Part shown: in pieces, positions 46,855 through 57,200 of the stretch | How positions within the stretch are numbered: position 1 is the stretch's first letter | Layout: each line of letters begins with the position of its first letter | NCBI RefSeq assembly: GCF_001544555.2 | Contig: NZ_FCOK02000027.1 | Location: 1-64,000 of the forward strand | DNA: 64,000 nt | Source: Caballeronia udeis | GTDB taxonomy: Bacteria > Pseudomonadota > Gammaproteobacteria > Burkholderiales > Burkholderiaceae | Reading direction: 5' to 3' | Program-made: the position numbers and the translations under genes | The notes under the pieces: model-generated | Databases searched by the model: none | The model's input: only the letters and a program-made list of their open reading frames with translations | What the model was told of the DNA's origin: nothing

Positions 46855-49419
46855 CTACGCTTTCCCTGGCTCGGACGCCGTCGGAATCTGCGGCGGCACT
46901 TGCACGGATTGATCGGTCGGCGGCGGCGCGGGCTGGGAGTTGTGCGAAATATCGCGGGCCATGGCTGCCGCGCTGCGCTCCACCGGCGACAACGGGGCCG
47001 CTTCTGTCAGCTCCTCGACATCGTCCAGAACCGTGTCCATACCACCGGATTCCCGCGATACCCGCAGTTGCATCTGCGGCACCGGAACGTCCATGCCGAT
47101 CTCGTCCATCTTGCGCTTGACCCTGACGTTAAATGCTCGCGCGACGCTCCATTGCTTCAGCGGCAGCGTCTTGATCTGCCCTTTCATGACCATCCAGTTG
47201 GGATCGAAACGGTCCAGTCCCCACACTTCGATCGGTCCAAGCATCTCGCGCCGGTACCGAAAATCGGCCATCAGTTCCGCGCCGACCTCACGAATCATCT
47301 GCGTGATCTGGTCGACGTCCGCGGAAAACGGTATCCGGACTTCGAACACCGCATAGGCAAAATCGCGCGACAGGTTCTTCACCACCTTGATCTGCGAAAA
47401 CGGAATGGCGTGAATAGCGCCCTGCCCGTCGCGCAGCCGCACGGTACGGATGGTCAGGGTCTCCACCACGCCCGCATGGCCGCCGTCGACCTCGATCGAA
47501 TCGCCGACAGAAATGGTGTCCTCGATAATGATGAAAAGTCCCGTTATCAGATCGGCCACCAGCGACTGCGCACCAAAGCCCACCGCCAGCCCGATCACGC
47601 CGGCGCCGGCGAGCAGCGGCGTCACGTTCAGCCCGAGATTGGCGGCGGTAATGATCGCGGCGACAGTCAGCAGGCCCACAAACACGACGTTGCGGATCAG
47701 CGGCAGCATGGTGCGCGCACGCATGCTCGGACCACGCCCTTTACCGCGCGGCGTGTTCGGATTCAGCGCCTCCTGAATCCCCGTATCGATCAGGATCCAC
47801 ACCAGCCAGGCGATAAGAATAGTCAGCAGGATTGCGCTCACGGCATGCGTGATGCCACGTGCAGCAACGCTTTCCTCCGCCAGTTGGGTGAGCGAAAACC
47901 CCCAGAAACGCGAAGCGAGTTCAATGAAGGCCACCCAGATCATCAGCACGATCATGCGGCCGAAGAACTTGAAAAGCCGCCGTACATACGCCGATTGCCG
48001 GCGCGTCTTGCGCTGCGGCAGTCGCGTGACGCGCAACACAACTGCGCTGAGAAACAGTCCGACCACCAGCAAGCCGGCGGTGGCGATCGCCATCTGCAGC
48101 ACGTTCTCGGAGGTCCCGATGCCCGCCAGCGTCGCGATCACCGAAGCCGATGCGAGCAGCAGCATTGGCACCTGCCAGAGCGAGCCGACCACCTCGAACG
48201 TTTCGGTCGCGGCCTTGTGCTGGCTGCGCTGTTCATACGAACGGCTGCGGATCAGATGGGACACGGGCCGCCGGAACGCCAGCGTGAAATAGCCGGTCAG
48301 GATCGCCGCTCCCATGTTCGCGACCGTCGACAGGAGCCCTGACAGATTCGTGCCGAGCTGTTGCGCCACGTCGTAGTTCGACGCGGCGTCGCCGAGTGCG
48401 CCGAGCGTACCGATCAGGAACAACAGGCGACGCGCATGCAGGATCAGCAGATGCACCGCCACCCGGCGATGCGCCGAGCCGAACAGCGAGAACATGATCA
48501 GGCAGATCGATGAAAACACGGCGCCCGCGACGATTGCGTACGCCGTGACCATGGCGAGCGTGCGGCCGAGCGACACGGGCATCAGCCGCACAAAAGTCAG
48601 CGCCGCGATAAACGCGAAAAGGTAGGGCCCGACCCGCCGCAGCGTGAAGATCAGAAGCTCGCTGGTAGTCGGATTGGCACGGAGCCCGAAATGAACGTTG
48701 TAACGCGTGTGCAAGTACCGCTGGAAGTAGACCAGCAGGAAAGCGCAAAGGCCCCAGCCTGCCAGCATCAGGCAATAGTTGGACAGCGTGTGGCCAAAAC
48801 TCTCGCGGCTCTGGCCCGAGACAATGGTGAAAAGCTCATTGCCTGCGGCGTTCAGGCGGCCGCCCCAATAATTAAGCGGCGTGCGGCCACGGCTGAAGTC
48901 GTCCTCCAGGCTCGACAGCCCCGACGCGATCGCCCCGAGCAGCCCGGTTTTCGGCGTGATGGCGGCAACGACCGCCGACGCCGCCGACGATGAACTCGCC
49001 GACGACGCCGCAGCCACCTCCGGCAGCACCGCCGCGCCGGAGCCGCCGGACGCGGCGGCTGAGTCGGCCGGTTCTGCGGCGGCCTGGACGTCACGCTTGG
49101 CGTCGCGAAGCTTTTTCAACTGCGCGACCAGCGCCGTGCGTTCCCGGTCGTTGTCCAGAGTGGAGATGACCGTGTCGAGCGAGCGCGTCAGATCCGCGTC
49201 GCTGGCCGGGCTGGCCGTAGCGTCCGCTGTACCGGAAGCCGCCGCGGACGCTGAGCCCGGGCTGGGTGCCGCCGGTTTGTTGATGAGTTCCTGGAACGAC
49301 GGCAACGTGAGCGCCGGAGGGGCAGCGTTAGCGTTCGGGGAGAAAACAGAGAGCGCCGAGCTGACCAACGCGGCCAATACCAGCGCGACAGCAAGCGCCC
49401 GGATGCGGCTTGGTTTCAT
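46855..49419 (-). CDS. MscS-family mechanosensitive channel, large form
   Basis: 854 residues. Signal peptide (ALAVALVLAALVSSALSVFSPNANA), a periplasmic region rich in Ser/Ala with a predicted coiled-coil, then about eleven membrane helices. The MscS pore and beta domain are at the end: NVTPLLAGAGVIGLAVGFGAQSLVADLITGLFIIIEDTISVGD and VETLTIRTVRLRDGQGAIHAIPFSQIKVVKN. It should open under membrane tension and protect against osmotic down-shock. The start 49419 is favoured over 49500 because it begins the signal peptide. It converges with the dioxygenase gene (42 nt). Confidence 0.9.
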   Translation of the reverse strand: MKPSRIRALAVALVLAALVSSALSVFSPNANAAPPALTLPSFQELINKPAAPSPGSASAAASGTADATASPASDADLTRSLDTVISTLDNDRERTALVAQLKKLRDAKRDVQAAAEPADSAAASGGSGAAVLPEVAAASSASSSSAASAVVAAITPKTGLLGAIASGLSSLEDDFSRGRTPLNYWGGRLNAAGNELFTIVSGQSRESFGHTLSNYCLMLAGWGLCAFLLVYFQRYLHTRYNVHFGLRANPTTSELLIFTLRRVGPYLFAFIAALTFVRLMPVSLGRTLAMVTAYAIVAGAVFSSICLIMFSLFGSAHRRVAVHLLILHARRLLFLIGTLGALGDAASNYDVAQQLGTNLSGLLSTVANMGAAILTGYFTLAFRRPVSHLIRSRSYEQRSQHKAATETFEVVGSLWQVPMLLLASASVIATLAGIGTSENVLQMAIATAGLLVVGLFLSAVVLRVTRLPQRKTRRQSAYVRRLFKFFGRMIVLMIWVAFIELASRFWGFSLTQLAEESVAARGITHAVSAILLTILIAWLVWILIDTGIQEALNPNTPRGKGRGPSMRARTMLPLIRNVVFVGLLTVAAIITAANLGLNVTPLLAGAGVIGLAVGFGAQSLVADLITGLFIIIEDTISVGDSIEVDGGHAGVVETLTIRTVRLRDGQGAIHAIPFSQIKVVKNLSRDFAYAVFEVRIPFSADVDQITQMIREVGAELMADFRYRREMLGPIEVWGLDRFDPNWMVMKGQIKTLPLKQWSVARAFNVRVKRKMDEIGMDVPVPQMQLRVSRESGGMDTVLDDVEELTEAAPLSPVERSAAAMARDISHNSQPAPPPTDQSVQVPPQIPTASEPGKA

Positions 49420-49585
49420 GGCGGTGCGCAATACGCAAAAAAGGTAAAAGACCGCCAGTTTAGCCGCTGCGCCGAAATTATCTTTAGACAAAACGGTCAC
49501 GCAGGTAACGAGATGTTAGCCCGGGGACACCGCAATCACGGCGTTGAAGACCGTTGCATACTCCATGGCTCGAGCCGGCGGCCAC

Positions 49586-50071
49586 CTATTTGTCCATATC
49601 CGTGCGCGCATTTCCAGGGTCCGGCGAGGTAGCGGACGAACTGCCCGAACTCGTTCCCAACGCTCCGCTCGCCGCGCTTTGACCTGTCGCCGAGCTCGCG
49701 GACCAATCCTGCAACTTGCGGCCGGCGGACTGCAGGCCCGCGCCGGTGTCGCTCGCTGCATTGACAATGGCCGCGTTTGTCGCGCTCGCCGCGCCTGCCA
49801 GATTCGCTCGTGCTGCTGCGGCCACACCGCTCGCCGACATATCCGGCAAGGTGCCCGCGGACTGCAGGTTCTGCTGCGCGGACTGCTTGATCGAGTCGAC
49901 TTGCTGGCCGACATAGTTCGCAGCCTGATCATATTTCTGACCGGCCTGGCTGGCTACATTGTTCAACGCGCCCGCGGCCTGCCCCGCCGCGGCGTCGTGC
50001 TTTTCGCACGCGGCGAGTAGTCCGAGCGCAACCACAGCACCGGCCAGCCGGTTCATCCAGTTCTTTTGCAT
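49586..50071 (-). CDS. Ala/Ser-rich lipoprotein of unknown function
   Basis: 161 residues. Signal MQKNWMNRLAGAVVALGLLAAC with lipobox LAAC. The mature part is helical and low in complexity (GQAAGALNNVASQAGQKYDQAANYVGQQVDSIKQSAQQ), reminiscent of amphipathic or coiled-coil envelope proteins. Two ATGs are close together; 50071 has better spacing (8 nt) from AGGA than 50077. It is divergent from the small membrane-protein gene at 50374. Confidence 0.8.
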   Translation of the reverse strand: MQKNWMNRLAGAVVALGLLAACEKHDAAAGQAAGALNNVASQAGQKYDQAANYVGQQVDSIKQSAQQNLQSAGTLPDMSASGVAAAARANLAGAASATNAAIVNAASDTGAGLQSAGRKLQDWSASSATGQSAASGALGTSSGSSSATSPDPGNARTDMDK

Positions 50072-50373
50072 CGTCATTGTCCTGTTGGGCGAGCGATCTG
50101 CCGTCGCCCGATTTTCACATCCGTCACATTCACCGCTTCAACGGCTCATTCAGTGCTCATGATAACCGTGCGCGCCAGCCTGCTTCCTTTCAGCACAGCG
50201 ATGCTGGCCGTTCGGCCAGGTTTCAGGCGCGTTCCGGACAAATTCGCAGCAACGCCATCGGCGCCACTCCACGACATTCACAATCGGACCCGCTTTAAGA
50301 CCCTTCTGATTCATTTCATCGACAACGCTTCTTATAGTGCGGCCATCCCTGAATTCGATAGTGAAGTGTTGCC
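50072..50373. other. Divergent intergenic region
   Basis: 302 bases with no gene. TATAGT at 50333-50338, with an A/T-rich -35 region near TTCATT, is a plausible promoter for the small membrane protein starting at 50374. Confidence 0.4.
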
Positions 50374-50682
50374 ATGATCCTGATGAACCTGCTGGTTGCC
50401 CTCGTCGCCGGGCTGATCCTTTTCGAGCCGTTCACGCGCACGCCAATGTCGCGTTCAGTGCGTTTTTCCGGCTATCGCAACCGTGCCAGACGCGCCTTTG
50501 CGCAAGCGGGCGCGGCGCTGGTCGCGTCGATGGTCGTTGCCACCAGCAATCCTTCGCCGCAGCAGATTTCGCCTGTGCTGGTATTCGGCAGCGCGGCGGT
50601 ATTGGGCATAGCGAGCATCTATTGGACATTGCGCGGCCGGCGCTTGCTGAAACCCGGCAAGATGTTCGCCGCACACCGGTAG
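50374..50682 (+). CDS. Small two-span membrane protein of unknown function
   Basis: 102 residues with a first hydrophobic helix at 4-18 (MNLLVALVAGLILFEP), a basic loop (SRSVRFSGYRNRARRAF), a second hydrophobic region (AGAALVASMVVAT) and a third (SPVLVFGSAAVLGIASIYW), ending in a basic tail. The ATG at 50383 is an alternative. No family recognised. The promoter-like TATAGT upstream and normal codon use support it as a real gene. Confidence 0.55.
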   Translation: MILMNLLVALVAGLILFEPFTRTPMSRSVRFSGYRNRARRAFAQAGAALVASMVVATSNPSPQQISPVLVFGSAAVLGIASIYWTLRGRRLLKPGKMFAAHR

Positions 50683-51023
50683 GCGTATTGATCGGGGCAT
50701 GAGCCCTTCGCCGGGTCAACCACCCTGCACATACCCGCGCCTCTCACGATGCCCTTTCGTTTCGGAAGGGCATCGGCTTATTGGCAAAAGCATCAGGATC
50801 CTTTAGTTCACCCAAAAATACTAAACATACGCGGCGAACGAATTGGAAAGCCGTGAGATAAGGTAGCGTAAGTACTTGCGACGCGTACGCGCCACATGCA
50901 GCGTCTATCCTCTCCTGCATCGGGGCAAGATCAGTACCGGGCAACAACGCTTCTCGACACGTGAACGCAGATGGGCAATCAGGACGGTGGCATCCTGAAC
51001 ATGGTCGGGCGCGCCTTTGACAG
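50683..51023. other. Intergenic region between the small membrane protein and the small RNA candidate
   Basis: 341 bases without a supported gene. It holds the hairpin at 50747-50775. A short minus-strand frame near 50744-50947 has no recognisable product. Confidence 0.45.
50747..50775 (+). terminator. Hairpin, possible terminator
   Basis: CGATGCCCTT, 9-base loop, AAGGGCATCG, about 65 bp after the small membrane protein gene; the downstream T-content is low. Confidence 0.35.
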
Positions 51024-51024
51024 G

Positions 51025-51160
51025 CAAAAAAAAGGCGCTACGTTGCCGTAGCGCCTTAAAAGTTCTAGCCATTCCGAGGGCCGTGCTAGAACCTGAGAGC
51101 TGGTTATCGATCGCAATTCGACGCGCGCAACTGGCGCTTCCGGAGTGCTTTCGAAATCGG
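51025..51160 (-). ncRNA. Candidate small regulatory RNA with its own promoter and terminator
   Basis: A minus-strand unit of about 135 nt with no recognised gene upstream. It has a promoter (TTGACT, 17 bp, AAAAAT; 51194 to 51166), a first hairpin (GTTCTAGC/GCTAGAAC, 15-base loop, 51062-51092) and a perfect 11-bp terminator stem with GCAA loop followed by T-tract (51026-51057). An open frame of 62 codons crosses it, but its ATG would lie inside the -10 element and the frame runs through the terminator, so non-coding is favoured. Confidence 0.5.
51026..51057 (-). terminator. Rho-independent terminator of the small RNA candidate
   Basis: On the minus strand: AAGGCGCTACG, GCAA, CGTAGCGCCTT, then six T. 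It is as strong as any terminator in the window. Confidence 0.9.
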
Positions 51161-51165
51161 GTTCC

Positions 51166-51194
51166 ATTTTTTACGTTATGCGAAACCTAGTCAA
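51166..51194 (-). promoter_or_regulatory. Predicted promoter of the small RNA candidate
   Basis: -35 TTGACT (5 of 6 consensus) and -10 AAAAAT (4 of 6) with a 17-bp spacer; expected start near 51159. Confidence 0.45.
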
Positions 51195-51383
51195 GCGAAA
51201 TTTCGAGGATTGAGCGACTATCTGACCGTAAGGTACGCTGGTTTGATGACAAAAACGGGTCCAGCAAATGCACGTTTTGGATTGCTGGTTGATACGATTC
51301 CGGTGAGCGGTGGCGCGCGTGCTCAGTCAGCTTCGACGAACGGCGTCTCCGGCCTTTCCAACGAAACCAAGTTCCGAAAAATA

Positions 51384-52214
51384 ATGCATACCACTGAGAG
51401 CCGGCCTGTAAGCCGGGAAAAGGAAAAAGGGCGTGATGGGGAAGAAGTCGTCGCGTTGTCGCGAGGCCTCGATGTGCTCCGGCGAATCGCCGCTGCCGAC
51501 GCTCCGGTCAGCAATCGTGAACTAGCTGAATGGACGGGTATTCCCAAGCCGACCATCTCGCGGTTGACGGCGACTCTGGTGAGCGCCAATTTGCTGTTTC
51601 AATTACCCGACAGTGAGCGTTTCGTCCTGACGGCTTCGGTCCTGGAGTTGAGCAACGGCTTCCTGCGCAACTTCGACATCCGGGCGCGGGCACGGCCGTT
51701 TCTCATCGAACTGGCGGACCGGACCACACTAAGCGTTCATCTGGCCGTGCGCGACAGGCTGGACATGGTCGTCATCGATACCATCCGGCCACGCTCGGCC
51801 GTGCTCGTGTCGCGACTCGAAGTGGGCTCGCGGATGGATCTGGGACGCACGGCGGTCGGGCGCGCGTATCTGGCGGCGCTCGGTGAACCCGACCGGGCCG
51901 GTCTGCTCGACAGCCTGCGGACCGCTTCGGGCGACGACTGGCCCAGTATCGACGGTAGCCTGAAGCCGGGTCTGGAAGACGCGGTGCGCCGTGGCTTCGC
52001 GATCTCCACCGGCGAGTGGCATCAAGGGCTCAACGCCGTTGCAGCAGGCTTTGTAGGGCCGTCCGGGCAACGTTACGCGGTCAATTGCGGTGGCGCCGAA
52101 TATCAGGCGCCGCGTGACGCGCTCCTGAACAAGGTCGCTCCAGCCTTGCTTGAATGCGTCGCGAAGATCACGCACGAGATCGGCGGAACACCGTCCGCGC
52201 GCCTGAGCGAGTAA
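51384..52214 (+). CDS. IclR-family transcriptional regulator
   Basis: 276 residues. N-terminal winged HTH at about 25-85 (VVALSRGLDVLRRIAAADAPVSNRELAEWTGIPKPTISRLTATL) and the IclR effector domain after about residue 100 (LSVHLAVRDRLDMVVIDTIRP, MDLGRTAVGRAYLAAL, GFAISTGEWHQGLNAVAAGF). Members respond to small organic acids. ATG 51384 gives the usual IclR length; longer in-frame starts look spurious. No metabolic operon adjoins it, so its target is not evident; mdtABC is 600 bp downstream. Confidence 0.92.
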   Translation: MHTTESRPVSREKEKGRDGEEVVALSRGLDVLRRIAAADAPVSNRELAEWTGIPKPTISRLTATLVSANLLFQLPDSERFVLTASVLELSNGFLRNFDIRARARPFLIELADRTTLSVHLAVRDRLDMVVIDTIRPRSAVLVSRLEVGSRMDLGRTAVGRAYLAALGEPDRAGLLDSLRTASGDDWPSIDGSLKPGLEDAVRRGFAISTGEWHQGLNAVAAGFVGPSGQRYAVNCGGAEYQAPRDALLNKVAPALLECVAKITHEIGGTPSARLSE

Positions 52215-52814
52215 CGCACCCGGCCTCGCGCCCGATGGGCGGCAAAACACCGGTCGCCGTGCGCCCGCATCAGCGACATCGGGACATTTCACCGCCCATC
52301 GGTGCTCGTCGTTACCTATCGGGGCCCGTCGTTTCATTACCTCGCGCATACTCGTCGCCGCGAAGCGTCTCCTGCTTCGCGCGTCCCGGCGGCGCAGGCT
52401 CTTTGAGCACGGCTTGCCGTGGCTTCGCCTGACTCGCAAACGTACAACGCGATACGATCCCGGCCGGCGTTCATGCCCCTCCCGCGCGTTGATTTCGTTT
52501 TGCCTTCCGTCCCGGCGGGACTCGTAACGTTCGTAATCAATCGAAAGAAAGATAGCTGGACTGCAACGAAGCGCGGGACGTAGCATCACACTTCGCGCGC
52601 GGCCCAGCTTTCGATACTTTCACTCACGTGAACCCTGCGTAAGCGCACCGTGCACCAATGGCATGTTCGCCGCCTGATTCGCGTACAGTGCGGGACGTTA
52701 ATCCAAAGGCGCTCCCGGCACGCTTCAGAAGCGTCAGCGCGAACGCCTGCACACCAATCCGCCAGCACCTCAAGACAGTTTCCAAGCCCACCGACTCACC
52801 GAGCCACTGAAACG
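52215..52814. other. Long intergenic region upstream of mdtA
   Basis: 600 bases without a supported gene. An 8-bp stem (CGCGAAGC-N7-GCTTCGCG, 52359-52381) without T-tract is the only clear structure. The mdtABC promoter is expected here; no BaeR box was recognised. Confidence 0.5.
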
Positions 52815-54170
52815 ATGGACGAACAGAAAAAACACCCAGCACCACCGCCGCGCTCTGACACCCGTTCGCCCGTATCCCAAGCCTCGACTCCCCCTGTATC
52901 CGCCTCCCGGTCCCGCCGGCGGCGGCTTGTATGGATCGTCGTCGCGATCCTGATCGTGGCGGGCTTGTTCGCGTGGCATCCGTGGAATCGCGGCGGTGCT
53001 GACAACTCGCAGCAAGCGCGGCAGGCAGGCGGGGGCCGGCGTGGTGGCGGCGGTCCGGGCATGGCGGCTCCGCCGCAACCCGTGCATGTCGCGACGGTGA
53101 CGCAGGGCGAAATGCCGGTGGTGATCAACTCGCTCGGGACAGTGACGCCGCTGGCGTCGGTGACGGTCAAGACACAGCTCAACGGCACGCTGCAGGACGT
53201 TGCGTTCCAGGAGGGCCAGATGGTCAAGAAGGGGGACGTCCTGGCTCAGATCGATCCGCGCCCCTACGAGATCTCCTTGCGCAATGCACAAGGCACGCTC
53301 GCGAAAGACCAGGCGCTGCTGCAAACCGCGCGCCTCGACCTGAAGCGCTACCAGATGCTGCTCTCGCAAGACTCGATCGCGAGCCAGCAAGTGGACACGC
53401 AGGCCTCGCTCGTCCAGCAGTACGAGGGAACGGTCAAGTCGGACCAGGCGAACGTGGATACCTTCAAGCTCGACCTGACGTATGCGCGCATCACGGCGCC
53501 GGTGTCAGGCCGTGTCGGCCTGCGCCAGGTCGATCCGGGCAACTACGTGACGACCGGCGACACGAACGGCGTGGTTGTCATTACACAATTGCAGCCCATC
53601 AGCGTCATCTTCACCACCTCCGAAGACAACCTCACCGCCATCCTGAAGCCGCTGCATGCGGGCACGAAGATGTCGGTGACCGCTTATGACCGGGCCAACA
53701 CCAAGTCGCTCGAGAGCGGTTATCTGGAAACCATCGACAACCAGATCGACACCACCACGGGCACCGTCAAGCTGCGCGCGACCTTCGACAACAATGAAAG
53801 CATGCTGTTTCCGAACCAGTTCGTGAACACGAAACTGCTGGTCGATGTGATCAAGGACGCGGTCATCGTGCCCACGCCCGCTGTGCTCAACGGTTCGTCG
53901 GGCGCGTTTGTCTATGTGGTGAAGCCGGACAATACGGTCACCGTGCGCAATGTGAAGATCGGTCCGGTCGATGGTGAACGCACCAGCATCAAGACAGGTC
54001 TGGAAGTGGGCGAACGCGTGGTGATCGACGGCTCCGACCGCCTGAAGGAGGGCGCGAAGATCACGATCCCGGCAGAAAAGCCCAAGGCCGCTTCCAGCTC
54101 TTCAGGCGCGGCGGCTGCATCGGCTGCTTCGGGCGCGCAACGCGGCCACCATCGCAAACAGCCGCAGTGA
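52815..54170 (+). CDS. mdtA: RND multidrug efflux adaptor MdtA
   Basis: 451 residues. Periplasmic membrane-fusion protein with an N-terminal membrane anchor (about 36-54, RLVWIVVAILIVAGLFAW), a Gly/Arg-rich spacer, then lipoyl/hairpin domains: VVINSLGTVTPLASVTVKTQLNGTL, GDVLAQIDPRPYEI, and LTYARITAPVSGRVGLRQVDPGNYV. It links the MdtBC pump to an outer-membrane channel. Ends with an Ala/Ser tail. mdtB follows after 33 nt. ATG 52815 chosen because it is the first Met before the anchor. Confidence 0.93.
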   Translation: MDEQKKHPAPPPRSDTRSPVSQASTPPVSASRSRRRRLVWIVVAILIVAGLFAWHPWNRGGADNSQQARQAGGGRRGGGGPGMAAPPQPVHVATVTQGEMPVVINSLGTVTPLASVTVKTQLNGTLQDVAFQEGQMVKKGDVLAQIDPRPYEISLRNAQGTLAKDQALLQTARLDLKRYQMLLSQDSIASQQVDTQASLVQQYEGTVKSDQANVDTFKLDLTYARITAPVSGRVGLRQVDPGNYVTTGDTNGVVVITQLQPISVIFTTSEDNLTAILKPLHAGTKMSVTAYDRANTKSLESGYLETIDNQIDTTTGTVKLRATFDNNESMLFPNQFVNTKLLVDVIKDAVIVPTPAVLNGSSGAFVYVVKPDNTVTVRNVKIGPVDGERTSIKTGLEVGERVVIDGSDRLKEGAKITIPAEKPKAASSSSGAAAASAASGAQRGHHRKQPQ

Positions 54171-54203
54171 TGCGCTCATGATCCATAACCGCACTGCACC
54201 CGC

Positions 54204-57200
54204 ATGAATCCATCGCGTCCTTTTATCCTGCGTCCGGTCGGCACGGCGCTGCTGATGGCGGCAATCATGCTGGTCGGCCTCGTCGCGCTGCGCTTCTTGC
54301 CGCTGTCCGCGCTGCCCGCCGTCGACTATCCGACCATCCAGGTGCAGACGTTCTATCCGGGCGCGTCGCCGGATGTGATGACCACCTCGGTCACCGCCCC
54401 CCTTGAAAAGCAGTTCGGGCAGATGGCGAGCCTGAACCAGATGTCGTCGCAGAGTTCGGCGGGCGCATCGGTCATCACGCTGCAATTCAGTCTTGACCTG
54501 CCGCTCGACATCGCCGAACAGGAAGTCCAGGCGGCTATCAACGCAGCGGGCAACCTGCTGCCGTCCGATTTGCCCGCACCGCCGATCTACGCGAAGGTGA
54601 ATCCTGCGGATGCGCCCATCATCACGCTCGCGATCAGTTCGAAGACCCTGCCGCTCACGCAGGTCCAGGATCTCGCCGATACCCGTCTCGCGCAGAAGAT
54701 CTCGCAGGTCGGGGGCGTGGGGCTGGTGTCGGTCAGCGGCGGCAATCGGCCGGCTGTCCGGATCCAGGCGAACACGCGTGCGCTGGCGTCGTATGGCCTG
54801 AACATCGACGACTTGCGCACCACGATCTCGAACCTGAACGTCAATACGCCGAAGGGCAATTTCGACGGCCCTTCGCGGGCCTACACGATCAACGCGAACG
54901 ACCAGCTCACCGACGCCAGCGCTTACCAGAGCGCGGTCATCGCTTACAAGAACGGCCGGCCGGTGATGCTGACGGACGTTGCCACGGTCGTTTCGGGACC
55001 GGAAAACACCAAGCTCGGCGCCTGGGTGGACAACACGCCGGCCATCATCCTGAACGTGCAGCGCCAGCCGGGCGCAAACGTGATTGCAGTGGTCGACGGC
55101 ATCAAGAAGATCCTGCCGCAGTTGCAGTCCGCGCTGCCGGCCGCGCTCGACGTGCGGATCGTCACCGACCGGACCACGACCATTCGCGCGTCGGTGCGTG
55201 ACGTGCAGTTCGAACTGGCGCTCTCCGTGGTGCTGGTCGTGCTCGTGATCTACCTGTTCCTCGCGAACGTCTGGGCCACGCTGATTCCGAGCTTGTCCGT
55301 CCCGGTTTCGCTGATCGGTACGCTCGCCGTCATGTATCTGTGCGGCTTTTCGCTCGACAACCTTTCGCTCATGGCATTGACCATAGCGACCGGTTTTGTC
55401 GTCGATGACGCCATCGTGATGATCGAGAACATCGCCCGTTACGTGGAAGAAGGTGAGGCACCGCTCGAAGCAGCGTTGAAGGGCTCGAAGCAGATCGGCT
55501 TCACCATCATTTCGCTGACCGTTTCGCTGATCGCCGTGCTGATTCCGCTGCTGTTCATGGGCGACGTAGTCGGACGCCTGTTCCACGAATTCGCGATCAC
55601 GCTGGCCGTGACCATCGTGATTTCCGCGATCGTCTCGCTCACGCTCGTGCCCATGCTGTGCGCCAAGCTGCTGCGCCACACGCCGCCGAAGGAGAGTCAC
55701 CAGTTCGAAGCGCGCGCGCATCAGTTCATCGACTATGTGATCGGGCGTTATGGCGTCGCGTTGACCTGGGTGCTCGACCGGCAGCGCTCGACCCTGGTGG
55801 TCGCGCTGCTCACGCTTGTGCTGACCGCCCTGCTCTACATCTGGATCCCGAAAGGCTTCTTCCCGATCCAGGATACCGGCGTGATCCAGGCGATTACGCA
55901 AGCGCCGCAAGCCGCCTCCTACCAGGCAGTGGCTGAACAGCAGCAAGCGCTGGCCGCACAGATCCTGAAGAACCCGGACGTTGAAAGCCTGACCTCGTTC
56001 ATTGGCGTGGACGGAACCAATATCACGCTGAACAGCGGCCGGATGCTGATCAACCTGAAACCTCGCGACGACCGCAGCAATACCTCGAGCGACGTGATCC
56101 GGGCGTTGCAGAAAGACGTGGAGAACATTCCCGGCATCCGGCTCTACATGCAGCCGGTGCAGGATCTGACGATCGATTCCACCGTCAGCCCGACCCAATA
56201 CCAGTTCATGCTGACCGACCCGAACTCGGCGGAGTTCGCGCAATGGGTGCCGAAACTCACGGCGCGGTTGCAGCAATCGCCGGAACTGGCGGACGTGGCG
56301 ACCGACCTGCAGCAGAACGGGCAGTCGGTGTATGTGGAGATCGACCGGTCGACGGCTGCGCGCTTCGGCATCACGCCGGCTACTGTGGATAACGCCCTCT
56401 ACGACGCATTCGGCCAGCGCATCATCTCGACCATCTTCACGCAGTCGAATCAGTACCGCGTGATCCTGGAGTCCGAGCCGACGCAGGCGCACTACAGCGA
56501 GACGCTGAACGGCATCTACCTGCCGTCCTCCACAGCAAGCGCGGGACAGGTGCCGCTGTCGGCCATCGCGACTTTCCATGAGCGCGCAGCGCCGCTGCTG
56601 GTCACGCACCTCGGCCAGTTCCCGGCAACCACCGTCTCGTTCAACCTCGCACCGGGCGCTTCGCTTGGCGCAGCCGTGAAAGCGATCGATCAGGCGCAGA
56701 AGGACATCGGCTTGCCCGCCTCGTTCCAGATCCGTTTCCAGGGCGCCGCGCTGGCCTTCCAGGCGTCGTTGTCGAACGAACTGTTCCTGATCCTGGCCGC
56801 GGTCGTCACCATGTATATCGTGCTGGGCGTGTTGTACGAGAGCTTCATTCACCCGATCACCATCCTGTCCACGCTGCCCTCGGCAGGTGTTGGCGCACTG
56901 CTTTCGCTGATGATCAGCGGGCACGATCTCGACATCATCGGGATCATCGGGATCGTGTTGCTGATCGGCATTGTGAAAAAGAACGCGATCATGATGATCG
57001 ACTTCGCGCTCGAAGCCGAACGCGAGCAAGGCAAAAGTCCGCGCGATGCAATCTATCAGGCGTGTTTGCTGCGCTTCCGTCCCATCCTCATGACCACCAT
57101 GGCCGCGCTTCTCGGCGCGTTGCCGCTGATGCTCGGCTGGGGCGCGGGGTCTGAACTGCGGCGCCCGCTCGGGATTGCGATTGTGGGTGGTTTGATCGTG

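Noticed and set aside
50744..50947. A 67-codon minus-strand frame
   Set aside because: No recognisable product and no ribosome binding site; it overlaps a hairpin.
50979..51167. A 62-codon peptide gene at the small RNA locus
   Set aside because: The ATG lies in the -10 element, there is no ribosome binding site, and the frame passes through a strong terminator.
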